Below, one piece after another: positions 53,080 to 60,818 of a stretch of DNA of 64,000 bases. Source of the stretch: Plantactinospora sp039889035 (GTDB lineage: Bacteria; Actinomycetota; Actinomycetes; Mycobacteriales; Micromonosporaceae); NCBI GenBank assembly GCA_039889035.1, contig JBDQQY010000006.1:1-64000 (forward strand), read 5' to 3'. The position numbers and the translations under genes are program-made. The notes beneath the pieces were generated by a model, which made no database searches, had not been told where the DNA came from, and saw only the letters and a list, made by a program, of their open reading frames with translations. How positions within the stretch are numbered: the stretch's first letter is position 1; every line of letters starts with the position of its first letter.

Positions 53080-53131
53080 TTGTTGACAAGGGAAGTTCTG
53101 GCAGCAATCCTGTCAACACGATTGTTGATAA
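53080..53131. promoter_or_regulatory. Cluster of GntR/FCD-type operator half-palindromes
   Basis: In the 456-bp gap between the binding-protein gene and the GntR gene lie three related sites: TTGTTGACAA (53080-53089), CTGTCAACAC (53110-53119, GTnnAC core) and TTGTTGATAA (53122-53131). The first fits the FCD consensus TnGTnnACnA. They are the only AT-rich stretch in the gap. Probably the operator of the divergent promoters; no other gene is seen between 52863 and 53318. Confidence 0.6.
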
Positions 53132-53318
53132 TCTAGGAGACAATGTTGCGGGCTGGCGGGCTGTACCAGGGGACGGCGAGCGGCGGCGGACACTCCACTT
53201 TGGACACTCCCCGGCCTGCCGTCTCCGGCTACGTCCGGTCGGTGGGTCGCGCGGCAACCGTCCGGCCAGGACGTGCGGGCGCCGGAGTGGTCCGTCCGGC
53301 ATCGACGGTGACCGCGTC

Positions 53319-54062
53319 GTGAGTGATCCCGCACGAACCCCGGCAACCGCCGTACGCCGGGCGGCCGGCACCCCCCGCCGCCCGCCGGTCCGCTCGGCGG
53401 ACGAGGCGTACCAGGAACTCCGCGAGGCGATCCACCGGGGCGAACTGATGCCCAACGAGCGGCTGATCGAGGTCGAGCTGGCGGCCCGGCTACAGGTCAG
53501 CCGGGCGGTGGTCCGGACCGTGCTGGTCCGACTCGTCCAGGACGGACTGGTGGTGAGCACCCCGAACCGGGGCGCACACGTCCGGCTGGTCACCGAGGAG
53601 GAGGCGGTCGAGATCCTCCAGGCGCGGGCCGTACTGGAGGCGCTCACCGCGCGGCAGGCGGCACTGCACGCCACCGCCCGGGAGATCACCACCATTCGCC
53701 GGGTACTCGACAGAATGACCCAGAAGCTGGAGCAGGACGACCTGCTCGGCTACTCGGAGGGAAACGCCGACCTGCACGCCGCGATCATCGCGGCGGCCCG
53801 GCACGAGACCGCGGCCCGGATGATCGCCGGGCTCCGCGCCCAGCTCGTCCGGTTCCAGTACCGCACCATCCTGGTGCCCAGCCGGCCGGCCCAGTCGCTC
53901 GGCGAGCACACCGCGGTCGTGGAGGCGATCGCCAACCGTGACCCGGACGCCGCCGAGGCCGCGATGCGGCGGCATCTCGGGCACGTCGAGTCCACTCTGG
54001 CCAACACCGCCTCGGCGGCCCGGCGTGGCGCCGGCCCGTCCGACGGCACCCGTACGGCCTGA
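53319..54062 (+). CDS. GntR family regulator, FCD subfamily
   Basis: A 247-residue regulator: winged HTH (YQELREAIHRGELMPNERL, VSRAVVRTVLVRLVQDGLV) and an FCD ligand domain with metal-binding histidines in NADLHAAII, LGEHTAVVEAI and RRHLGHVE. The start is GTG at 53319. FCD regulators sense small carboxylates. Divergent from the importer and first of a gene set with DUF6282 and a GalB-like protein. Confidence 0.92.
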   Translation: MSDPARTPATAVRRAAGTPRRPPVRSADEAYQELREAIHRGELMPNERLIEVELAARLQVSRAVVRTVLVRLVQDGLVVSTPNRGAHVRLVTEEEAVEILQARAVLEALTARQAALHATAREITTIRRVLDRMTQKLEQDDLLGYSEGNADLHAAIIAAARHETAARMIAGLRAQLVRFQYRTILVPSRPAQSLGEHTAVVEAIANRDPDAAEAAMRRHLGHVESTLANTASAARRGAGPSDGTRTA

Positions 54063-54098
54063 ACCGGCCATGCGTATCCCTCTCCTCCAAGGAGCGTC

Positions 54099-55034
54099 AT
54101 GTCAGATCATCCCGTCCCGTCCGCCCGCGCCCGTGCCCTGGTGCAGGGGGCGTACGACACCCACGTGCACATCGCACCCGACGTGATGCAACGGCGGATC
54201 GACGACCTCGACCTGGCCGCCCGGTTCGCCGACGTCGGACTCGCCGGCTTCGTACTCAAATCCCACTACGTCCCCACCGCCGAACGCGCCGCCGTGGTAC
54301 GCAAGGCGGCACCAGGAGTAGACGTCCTCGGCGCACTCACCCTCAACGGCACGATCGGCGGAATGAACCCAGCCGCCGTCGAAATCGCCGGCCGGCAGGG
54401 CGCCCGCATCATCTGGATGCCCACCGTCGACTCCGGCAACCAACGCCGCAACACCACCACCGACCTCCCCGGCGCCACACCCGCGATGTGGGGAGCACTC
54501 CAGGCCGACCTACACGCCCAGGGCATCGTCCCGGACACCGTCGAAGTCGTCGACCCCGACGGACAGGTACTCGAACGAGTCCGCCAGGTACTCCGGGTCA
54601 TCGCCCGACACGACCTCGTCCTCGCCACCGGACACCTCGACGGCCCCGAGATCCTCGCCGTCGTCCACGCCGCCAAACAGGAAGGAGTACGCCGCATCGT
54701 CGTCACCCACCCCGAATTCACCTCACAACGCCTACCCGCCACCCAACAACGGGAACTCGCCGAAGCCGGCGCCCTACTGGAACGCTGCTTCACCACCGCA
54801 TACACCGGAAAAGTCTCCTGGGACCACCTGTTCAACAACATCCGAACCGTCGGCGTCACACACTCCGTGCTCTCCAGCGACCTCGGACAACCATTCAACC
54901 CACCGGTCGAGGACGGCCTCGCACTCTTCGCCGACCGGCTACTCGACGCCGGCTTCACCGAGCAGGAGGTGCACACCATGGCCGTGGTCAACTCCAGGCA
55001 CGTGGCGGCGGCGAGCGCGGAGGTGCCGGCATGA
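54099..55034 (+). CDS. DUF6282 family amidohydrolase-like protein
   Basis: A 311-residue protein with an HxH metal motif (YDTHVHIAPDV), a central GFVLKSHYVPTAERAA, the histidines of ATGHLDGPE and VVTHPEF, and the aspartate of SVLSSDLGQ. These are the ligands of an amidohydrolase-type barrel. Known members are uncharacterised. Codon use changes abruptly within the gene: bases about 54255-54970 prefer C- and A-ending codons (CAA, CTA, GGA), unlike both ends. Its stop overlaps the next start (ATGA). Confidence 0.83.
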   Translation: MSDHPVPSARARALVQGAYDTHVHIAPDVMQRRIDDLDLAARFADVGLAGFVLKSHYVPTAERAAVVRKAAPGVDVLGALTLNGTIGGMNPAAVEIAGRQGARIIWMPTVDSGNQRRNTTTDLPGATPAMWGALQADLHAQGIVPDTVEVVDPDGQVLERVRQVLRVIARHDLVLATGHLDGPEILAVVHAAKQEGVRRIVVTHPEFTSQRLPATQQRELAEAGALLERCFTTAYTGKVSWDHLFNNIRTVGVTHSVLSSDLGQPFNPPVEDGLALFADRLLDAGFTEQEVHTMAVVNSRHVAAASAEVPA

Positions 55035-55747
55035 CCGGTCGCCGGATGCTGGTGGTCGGCGCGCACAGCGCGGACTTCGTCTGGCGAGCTGCCGGGGCGG
55101 TAGCCGCGCACACCGCCGCTGGGGGCGAGGCGCTGGTGCTGGCCCTGTCGTACGGCGAGCGCGGCGAGTCCGGTGAGCTGTGGAAGGATCCGGACCAGAC
55201 GATCGAGAACGTCAAGCGGATCCGGCACGAGGAGGCGCAGCGGGCCGCAAAGGCCGTCGGGGCGAGCTTCGAGGCGTTCGACCTGGGGGACTACCCGCTA
55301 CGGATCCGGGACGAGGACATCGACCGGTTGGCCGGGCTGATGCGGGAGTACGCCCCGCACGTGGTGCTCACCCACCCCGACCGGGATCCGTTCAACCCGG
55401 ACCACCCGGTGGCGCACGCCGCGGTGGCGACCGCACGGCAGCTCACCGCCGGGGCGGGGGTGGCCAGCGGCTTCAAGACCGCACCGCCGTCGGAGTTCCT
55501 GGTCTTCGAGCCGCACCAGCCCGAGCTGTGCGGGTTCACCCCGACGGTCTTCGTCGACATCACCGAGGTGATGCCGGCCAAGCAGGAGGCGATGGCCGCG
55601 ATGGGTGCCCAGGGTTACCTGCGCGACTACTACACCCAGCGGGCCGAACAGCGGGGCAACCACGCGCGGCGGGTCACCGGCAACGCCGCGATCCGTGCGG
55701 CCGAGGCGTTCCAGCGGCTCATCCCGAACGTGGTCCGTACGCTGTGA
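55031..55747 (+). CDS. PIG-L family protein, GalB-like (4-oxalomesaconate hydratase type)
   Basis: A 238-residue PIG-L fold protein. In place of HPDDE it has VGAHSADFVWRAAGAVA, followed by LSYGERGESGELWK and HPDRDPFNPDHPVAHAA. This pattern is that of GalB, the zinc-dependent 4-oxalomesaconate hydratase of gallate catabolism, rather than of a deacetylase. The match is from memory and needs a search. It is coupled to DUF6282 and near an aromatic-acid-like importer, which supports a ring-cleavage product as substrate. Confidence 0.75.
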   Translation: MTGRRMLVVGAHSADFVWRAAGAVAAHTAAGGEALVLALSYGERGESGELWKDPDQTIENVKRIRHEEAQRAAKAVGASFEAFDLGDYPLRIRDEDIDRLAGLMREYAPHVVLTHPDRDPFNPDHPVAHAAVATARQLTAGAGVASGFKTAPPSEFLVFEPHQPELCGFTPTVFVDITEVMPAKQEAMAAMGAQGYLRDYYTQRAEQRGNHARRVTGNAAIRAAEAFQRLIPNVVRTL

Positions 55748-55860
55748 CCGGCCCGTCGGCCGGGGAGACCGCTCCACGGGCACGGCCGGCGGCGGGCGAA
55801 CCGCGCCACGACGGGTACGGCATCCGGGCGGCCGAGGAATCCGCAGGGTGAATCCGGGAC

Positions 55861-55905
55861 GGCGGACCGACCCCGCCGGTTACCTCCGACCGGGGTCGAT
55901 CCGCC
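55861..55905. terminator. Terminator between convergent genes
   Basis: A 14-bp stem with one mismatch (55861-55874 against 55892-55905) and a 17-nt loop that can itself fold. It lies between the GalB-like gene and the convergent aminotransferase gene and may serve both. Confidence 0.6.
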
Positions 55906-55978
55906 AGTCCGTCCGGCGGGATTCCCGGGCGCTGCCGGGCGAGGCGACGCGTGACCGTCTCGATTCCGGGTGACCCAC

Positions 55979-57289
55979 TCATCCGGCGGTGCCGCCGAGC
56001 ACGGCCTTGAGCGACGCCTCGAGGATGTCCACTCCGGTGTGCAGCTCGTCGTCGCTGATCGTGAGCGGCGGGGCGATGCGGAAGATGCCGCCCATCCCGG
56101 GTAGCTGGACGATGTTCATGTGCAGGCCCCGTTCGAGACAGGCCGAGGTGACCGCTGTGCCCAACGCATCGGCCGGCGCCTTGCTCTCCTTGTCCCGCAC
56201 CAGTTCGACGCCTTGGAGCAGGCCGCGGCCGCGAACGTCGCCGACGACTTCGTAGCCGTCGCGAAGCGCCAGTAGCCGGGCGGTGAGCTGGTCGCCCAGC
56301 CTCGCCGCACGCTCGACGAGGTCTTCCCGGTCGATGACGTCGAGGACCGTCAGCGCGACCGCTGCCGCCAACGGATCGGAGACGTGGGTGGTGTAGAAGA
56401 GGAACCCACGGTCGTGGCAGACCTGCTCGATCTCGGCGGACGTGAGTACGGCCGCCACCGGCAGCCCGGCCCCGAGGGTCTTGGACAACGTCAGGATGTC
56501 CGGGGCGACTCCGTCACGCTCGAACGCGTACATGGTGCCGGTGCGGCCGAGACCGGTCTGCGCCTCGTCGAGGATGAGCAGCATCCCGCGCTCGTCGCAC
56601 ATCTCCCTGAGCCGGCGCAGGTATCCGGGCGGCAGGTCGATGATCCCGCCCGAGGAGAGGATGGGCTCGACCAGACAAGCGGCGAGACTCCCGGCGGACT
56701 GCTGGTCAACCAGGGCGAAGCCGTAGCCGAGTTCGGCCTCCCAGTCGTGCGACCCGTCGGAGGATCGGAACGGCGACCGGTAGGCGTTCGGCGCCGGCAG
56801 TGCGAGGTTCCCCGGCATCGGGGGGCCGTAGCCGCGCCGCCCGGCGGCGAAGGTCGCGGAGGCTGCTCCTTGGGTCATGCCGTGCCATGACCGGTCAAAA
56901 GAGACGATCTCGTAGCGACCGGTGCAGAGCTTGGCCATCTTGATCGCGGCCTCGTTCGCCTCGGCGCCCGTGGTGAGCAGCAGAGTCTTGCCCAGTGTGC
57001 GGGGCAGCGTCGCGGTGAGCCGGTCGGCCAGTTCCAACAGTGGGGTACTCAGCATGCCGCTGTAGAGGTGGTCCAGCGACGCGACCGCGGAGGAGACCGT
57101 CGACACGATGTCCGGGTGGGCGTGGCCGAGGATCGCACTCATCTGCCCCGAGGTGAAGTCGAGGATCGGCGCTCCCTGACGGTCGAAGACGTACGCACCG
57201 GAGGCCCGCTCGATGATCCGCGGGGTGAAGCTCACTCCGTAGCGGATCAGGAGGCGGTCGGCCTCCGCCCAGAACGTCGTGTCCATCAT
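55979..57289 (-). CDS. Class III PLP aminotransferase, 2,2-dialkylglycine decarboxylase-like
   Basis: A 436-residue class III aminotransferase. The PLP-lysine lies in ILTLSKTLGAGLPVAA. LLTTGAEANEAAIKMAKL, SWHGMTQGA and LILDEAQTGLGRTG are typical of dialkylglycine decarboxylase, which decarboxylates aminoisobutyrate and transaminates pyruvate. ATG at 57289 or 57286. It is divergent from a LysR gene, as dgdA is from dgdR in Burkholderia. Other omega-transaminases remain possible. Confidence 0.8.
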   Translation of the reverse strand: MMDTTFWAEADRLLIRYGVSFTPRIIERASGAYVFDRQGAPILDFTSGQMSAILGHAHPDIVSTVSSAVASLDHLYSGMLSTPLLELADRLTATLPRTLGKTLLLTTGAEANEAAIKMAKLCTGRYEIVSFDRSWHGMTQGAASATFAAGRRGYGPPMPGNLALPAPNAYRSPFRSSDGSHDWEAELGYGFALVDQQSAGSLAACLVEPILSSGGIIDLPPGYLRRLREMCDERGMLLILDEAQTGLGRTGTMYAFERDGVAPDILTLSKTLGAGLPVAAVLTSAEIEQVCHDRGFLFYTTHVSDPLAAAVALTVLDVIDREDLVERAARLGDQLTARLLALRDGYEVVGDVRGRGLLQGVELVRDKESKAPADALGTAVTSACLERGLHMNIVQLPGMGGIFRIAPPLTISDDELHTGVDILEASLKAVLGGTAG

Positions 57290-57418
57290 CGTTCCTCTCT
57301 GACCGGCGCACGAGACCGGGCCGGTGGACCGGTCCGAGAGTCATCCTCGACCGCACCAGGAGTCGCAACAAGCAAACAAAAGTCGCTCACCGTTCGGCAT
57401 CGCCGTATGGTCTGCCAC

Positions 57419-58321
57419 ATGCTCAACCCACGACGTCTGGTGGTCCTGCGGGCGGTACTGGCAGCCGGATCGATTAACAGGGCGGCACGGAACCTCAGCT
57501 ACTCACCGGCGACGATCAGCCAGCACATGACCGCGCTGGCGAGGGAGACCGGACTGGTCCTGTTCGAGAAGCAGGGACGCGGCATCGTCGCCACCGACGC
57601 CGCCCGGCGGCTGGCGGACCAGGCCCAGGCGCTGGTCGCCGACTTCGACCGCCTCGAACGGGTCGTGGCGGACCTTCGGGGCGGTCAGGCGGAACACCTG
57701 GCGATCGCCTGCTTCGCCTCCGCGGCCGAACAGTGGATACCGGAGGTCGTCCGAACCGTTCGTCGACACCAACCGAACCTCACCGTCGAGATCAGCCTCA
57801 ACGAACCCGTCGACGGGCGTGGCCGCCGACAGCCGGACCTCGACATCCGGACCGAGCCCGCCAGCGGCGTCGAAGTGCAGCTCGACGGCTACCGACGGCA
57901 CGAACTCACCGTCGAGGAACTCGTCGCCGTGCTCCCCGGCGCGCACCCGCTGGTCAACGCTCGCCAGATCGCTCTGCGGGATCTCAGCGACGAACCGTGG
58001 GTGGACCACGACATCTACGACAGCCCGATCGGGCAGATCGTCTCCAGCGCATGCGGGGCCGTCGGATTCACGCCGCGATACGCCGCCCGTCTGGACGATC
58101 ACCGGGCGGCGCTGCGCCTGGTGGCGACGGGCATCGGAGTCACCGTCCTACCGCGCCTGGCCGTCGCGGAACTCCCCGGCGGAGTGGTCTCCCGGCCACT
58201 GGTCAACCCGACCGTCTCGCGGCGCATCGTCGTGCACGCCCGGCAGGATCGACGCCGCGGCGACGTCATCGCCCGCGCGGTGGCGCAGCTCCGGGTCAGC
58301 GCCGGCAACCCCGCGGGGTAG
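57419..58321 (+). CDS. LysR family transcriptional regulator
   Basis: A 300-residue regulator: HTH (LNPRRLVVLRAVLAAGSINR, NLSYSPATISQHMTALARET) and a LysR substrate domain (VEELVAVLPGAHPL, GIGVTVLPRLAVAELP). ATG at 57419 or 57407. It is divergent from the dialkylglycine-decarboxylase-like gene with a 129-bp shared promoter and probably controls it. Confidence 0.92.
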   Translation: MLNPRRLVVLRAVLAAGSINRAARNLSYSPATISQHMTALARETGLVLFEKQGRGIVATDAARRLADQAQALVADFDRLERVVADLRGGQAEHLAIACFASAAEQWIPEVVRTVRRHQPNLTVEISLNEPVDGRGRRQPDLDIRTEPASGVEVQLDGYRRHELTVEELVAVLPGAHPLVNARQIALRDLSDEPWVDHDIYDSPIGQIVSSACGAVGFTPRYAARLDDHRAALRLVATGIGVTVLPRLAVAELPGGVVSRPLVNPTVSRRIVVHARQDRRRGDVIARAVAQLRVSAGNPAG

Positions 58322-58456
58322 CCACCGTGCCGGCGTCGGGCCACCGTACCGACGTCGCTGGGTCGGTGACGGGGGCGTCGCCGACCGTGCGGTGTGCGCC
58401 AGCGGTGAGCACGGCGGACCGATGCCGTGCGTACACCTGCTCCTCGGCCAACTGCC

Positions 58457-58507
58457 GCACCAGCGGGCCGCCCGCGACCCGGCCGGTCGTGGGCAGCCCG
58501 CTGGTGC
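58457..58507. terminator. Long bidirectional terminator hairpin
   Basis: A perfect 12-bp outer stem (58457-58468 with 58496-58507), a C/A mismatch, then a 10-bp inner stem with one G-T pair (58470-58479 with 58485-58494) and loop CGGCC. It lies between the convergent LysR and anti-sigma genes. Confidence 0.8.
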
Positions 58508-58546
58508 CTTGGCGACCACCATCGTGGCGGTCGCCCGGAGCGGTTC

Positions 58547-59425
58547 CTACCGGGCGGGGACCACGTCGGCCGGGCGCCGCACCTTCACCTCGACGCCGTA
58601 GTCGAAGAGTTCGAGCGTCGAGGTGGACGTACCGGTGTCGAGCCGGCCTTTCGCCGTCGACCGCCAGGTGGAGGTGAGCGCCACCCGCGCGATCCGGCCG
58701 TCGGCGTCCCGGACGATGTCGCCGGTCGTGCTGGTCGAGCCGTCCTTGAGCTGCGTGGCGTACTCGAAGTGCAGCGTGCCGTCCGGGCTCTCCGTGACGG
58801 TGGCGTTCGTGTCCTTCAGCACCGTGAAGAGCGCCGCCGGGTCGGGGGAGGCGGCACCCAGCACCGTGTCCGAGGTGCCGTACAGGGACAGTCGGTCGTG
58901 CTTGCCCGGATACTGGCCGTAGCGCCCGTACGTTTCGCCCGGGCCCGACTTGTCGGGCGGGAGATGGCCCAACGGCGGCTCTCCGCCGATGTACCGGGTG
59001 CCGTTGATCAGTAGTTCGGTCATGACCGAGTCGTCCTGCGGCGCCCGGACGTACCCGGTGGCGGTCTTCGGGTCGAACGCGCCCTCGTAGGTCAGTCCTC
59101 CTGGCCCCGACTGGGTCAGCCGCATCCGGTAGCTGGTGTTCTCGCTCGCCGTGACCGCCGCCACCAGGGCCAGTCGCGGTGTCGCGGCGCTGGCGACCGG
59201 TGCGCGCTCTCCCACCGGCCCTGGCTGCCCGGCCCCGCCGACCGTCAGCACCACGGCGGTCACTCCGGCCAGGCCCAGCACACCCATGGCGTACGTCGCA
59301 CCCAGCACAGCCCTGCGGCGCTGGTGTCGCCGCCTCGCCGCACCGACCACGTCGGAGGTCAGCGCGACTCCCGCCACCTCCTGCCGCATGCCGGCGATCA
59401 GTTGCTCTTCGATGTCAGTGGTCAT
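58547..59425 (-). CDS. Membrane protein co-transcribed with a SigE-family sigma factor (likely anti-sigma)
   Basis: A 292-residue protein: a short cytoplasmic helix region (TDIEEQLIAGMRQEVAG), one membrane segment (AVLGATYAMGVLGLAGVTAV) and an extracytoplasmic domain (TYEGAFDPKTATGYVRAPQD, ELLINGTRYIGGEP) resembling lipoprotein/CU044_5270-like domains. The ATGA overlap with the sigma stop shows coupling. An anti-sigma role is inferred from position; no zinc-finger motif is seen. Confidence 0.75.
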   Translation of the reverse strand: MTTDIEEQLIAGMRQEVAGVALTSDVVGAARRRHQRRRAVLGATYAMGVLGLAGVTAVVLTVGGAGQPGPVGERAPVASAATPRLALVAAVTASENTSYRMRLTQSGPGGLTYEGAFDPKTATGYVRAPQDDSVMTELLINGTRYIGGEPPLGHLPPDKSGPGETYGRYGQYPGKHDRLSLYGTSDTVLGAASPDPAALFTVLKDTNATVTESPDGTLHFEYATQLKDGSTSTTGDIVRDADGRIARVALTSTWRSTAKGRLDTGTSTSTLELFDYGVEVKVRRPADVVPAR

Positions 59426-59946
59426 CTTCCCGCTCCGTTCCATGTCGGGGCGTCGTCAACCGCCCAGGCAGCCGTGACCTCGCGGAGGCGGGAGAGCCCC
59501 CGGGAGGCGGTGGACTTGACGGTGCCGACCGAGCATCCGAGCGTCTCCGCGGCTTCCGCCTCGCTGTACTGCTCCCAGTAGCGCAGCACCAGCACCGCCC
59601 GCTGCCGGGGTGGCAGCGTGGCCAGCGCCTGGATGAGCGCCTGGCGGAGATGCAGCGCGTCCGTGCCGTCGGAGCGGCCCGGCGGCTCGAAGCTGGCCAG
59701 TACCTCCGGCCGCCGCTTGCGGCTCCGCCACTGGTCGACCGCGAGGTGGTACATCGTGCGGCGCAGGTAGGCCTCCTTGTCGCCCTGCACCCGGTTCCAG
59801 CGCCGCATCAGCCGCTCCAGCCCCGCCTGCACCAGGTCCTCGGCGGCGGCACGGCTGCCGGTCAGCAGCACCGCCGTGGCGAGCAGGGAATCGCCCCGTT
59901 CGGCAACGAGGGTGTCCAGGCCCTCGAAGCTCTTCCTCCAGCGCAC
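59422..59946 (-). CDS. SigE family RNA polymerase sigma factor
   Basis: A 174-residue ECF-like sigma factor of the actinobacterial SigE (ECF41-like/group 50) form: LLATAVLLTGSRAAAEDLVQ, YLRRTMYHLAVDQWRSRKRR, and region 4 LPPRQRAVLVLRYWEQYSEA. GTG at 59946 follows GGAAGGAGAG; the frame to 59991 is rejected. It is followed by its membrane partner. Confidence 0.9.
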   Translation of the reverse strand: MRWRKSFEGLDTLVAERGDSLLATAVLLTGSRAAAEDLVQAGLERLMRRWNRVQGDKEAYLRRTMYHLAVDQWRSRKRRPEVLASFEPPGRSDGTDALHLRQALIQALATLPPRQRAVLVLRYWEQYSEAEAAETLGCSVGTVKSTASRGLSRLREVTAAWAVDDAPTWNGAGR

Positions 59947-60072
59947 CGGCTCTCCTTCCGTCGCTAGCAAGGACGACGGCCCGACGGGCAAGGTTGAGCG
60001 CCGCAGCGAGCTTTCTGCGGCTGTCGGTCGCCTTGTCGGCGTCGAGCGGCCACCGCCGCCGCTGACGCCCGG

Positions 60073-60756
60073 CTACCCGGAGGAAGGGATGCGCGGTGCT
60101 GACGCCGGGGCCAGGATCGTGGCGCCTTCTGGTCGGTCTCTACGAGCCGTCGTCGTGCCGGAGCGCAGTTGCGCGAATGCCTGGTCGGCGTCGGCGACGG
60201 CCTCGGGGTGGACATCGCGGGCGCTTCGTCCGTCGGCGATCTTCTGCCAGTTGGCCCGGGCGAGCACCCGTTGGACCGCGAGCACCTGTGCGGACCGCAG
60301 TCGTGCCCCGAGGCCCGGGCCGAGCGCGCCCGCCAGGGCCTCCTCGTCGTCGAGCATGTACCGGGCGACCCGTCCCGCCAGGCTCGGTGTGCTGAACACC
60401 AGCCGATGAAACGCCACCACCTCGGGATGGTCGTTGAGGCCGGTGACGGGGTCGTACCGGTCCAGACCGGCCCGGAAGTGCCGGTGCAGTGCGGTCAACG
60501 GCGGGACGCCGGGCTGGCGGGCACGCACGACGCGCGCGGCCTCACCGCTGTGGTCCGCGAATCGGTGCAGGACCAGGTCCTCCTTGGTGCCGAAGTACCG
60601 GAAGAGGGTCGGCTTGGAGACTTCCGCCGCCGCCGCGATGTCGGTGACCGAGACCTGGTCGAAGCCGTGCGTCAGGAAGAGCGAGATCGCCGCGTCGGCG
60701 ATGGCGTCGTGGGTGCGTGCCTTCTTGCGGGCCCGCAGCCCGGTCGGCTCGGTCAC
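60073..60756 (-). CDS. TetR family transcriptional regulator
   Basis: A 227-residue regulator with the TetR HTH (DAAISLFLTHGFDQVSVTDI, AEVSKPTLFRYFGTKEDLV) and an all-helical ligand domain. It is divergent from an FAD monooxygenase across a 62-bp region with nested inverted repeats, so it should repress that gene and itself. Confidence 0.93.
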   Translation of the reverse strand: MTEPTGLRARKKARTHDAIADAAISLFLTHGFDQVSVTDIAAAAEVSKPTLFRYFGTKEDLVLHRFADHSGEAARVVRARQPGVPPLTALHRHFRAGLDRYDPVTGLNDHPEVVAFHRLVFSTPSLAGRVARYMLDDEEALAGALGPGLGARLRSAQVLAVQRVLARANWQKIADGRSARDVHPEAVADADQAFAQLRSGTTTARRDRPEGATILAPASAPRIPSSG

Positions 60757-60765
60757 CTGGGCAGC

Positions 60766-60803
60766 GTAACATTAGTTACCGAGTTGCTTTTTAACCCGGT
60801 AAC
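60766..60803. promoter_or_regulatory. TetR operator region between divergent genes
   Basis: GTAAC-ATTA-GTTAC (60766-60779) is a perfect palindrome. Its right part, GTTACCG (60775-60781), also pairs with CGGTAAC (60797-60803). The shared promoter is AT-rich. Probable binding site of the TetR protein. Confidence 0.65.
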
Positions 60804-60818
60804 GCTTTTATCGAGGGC

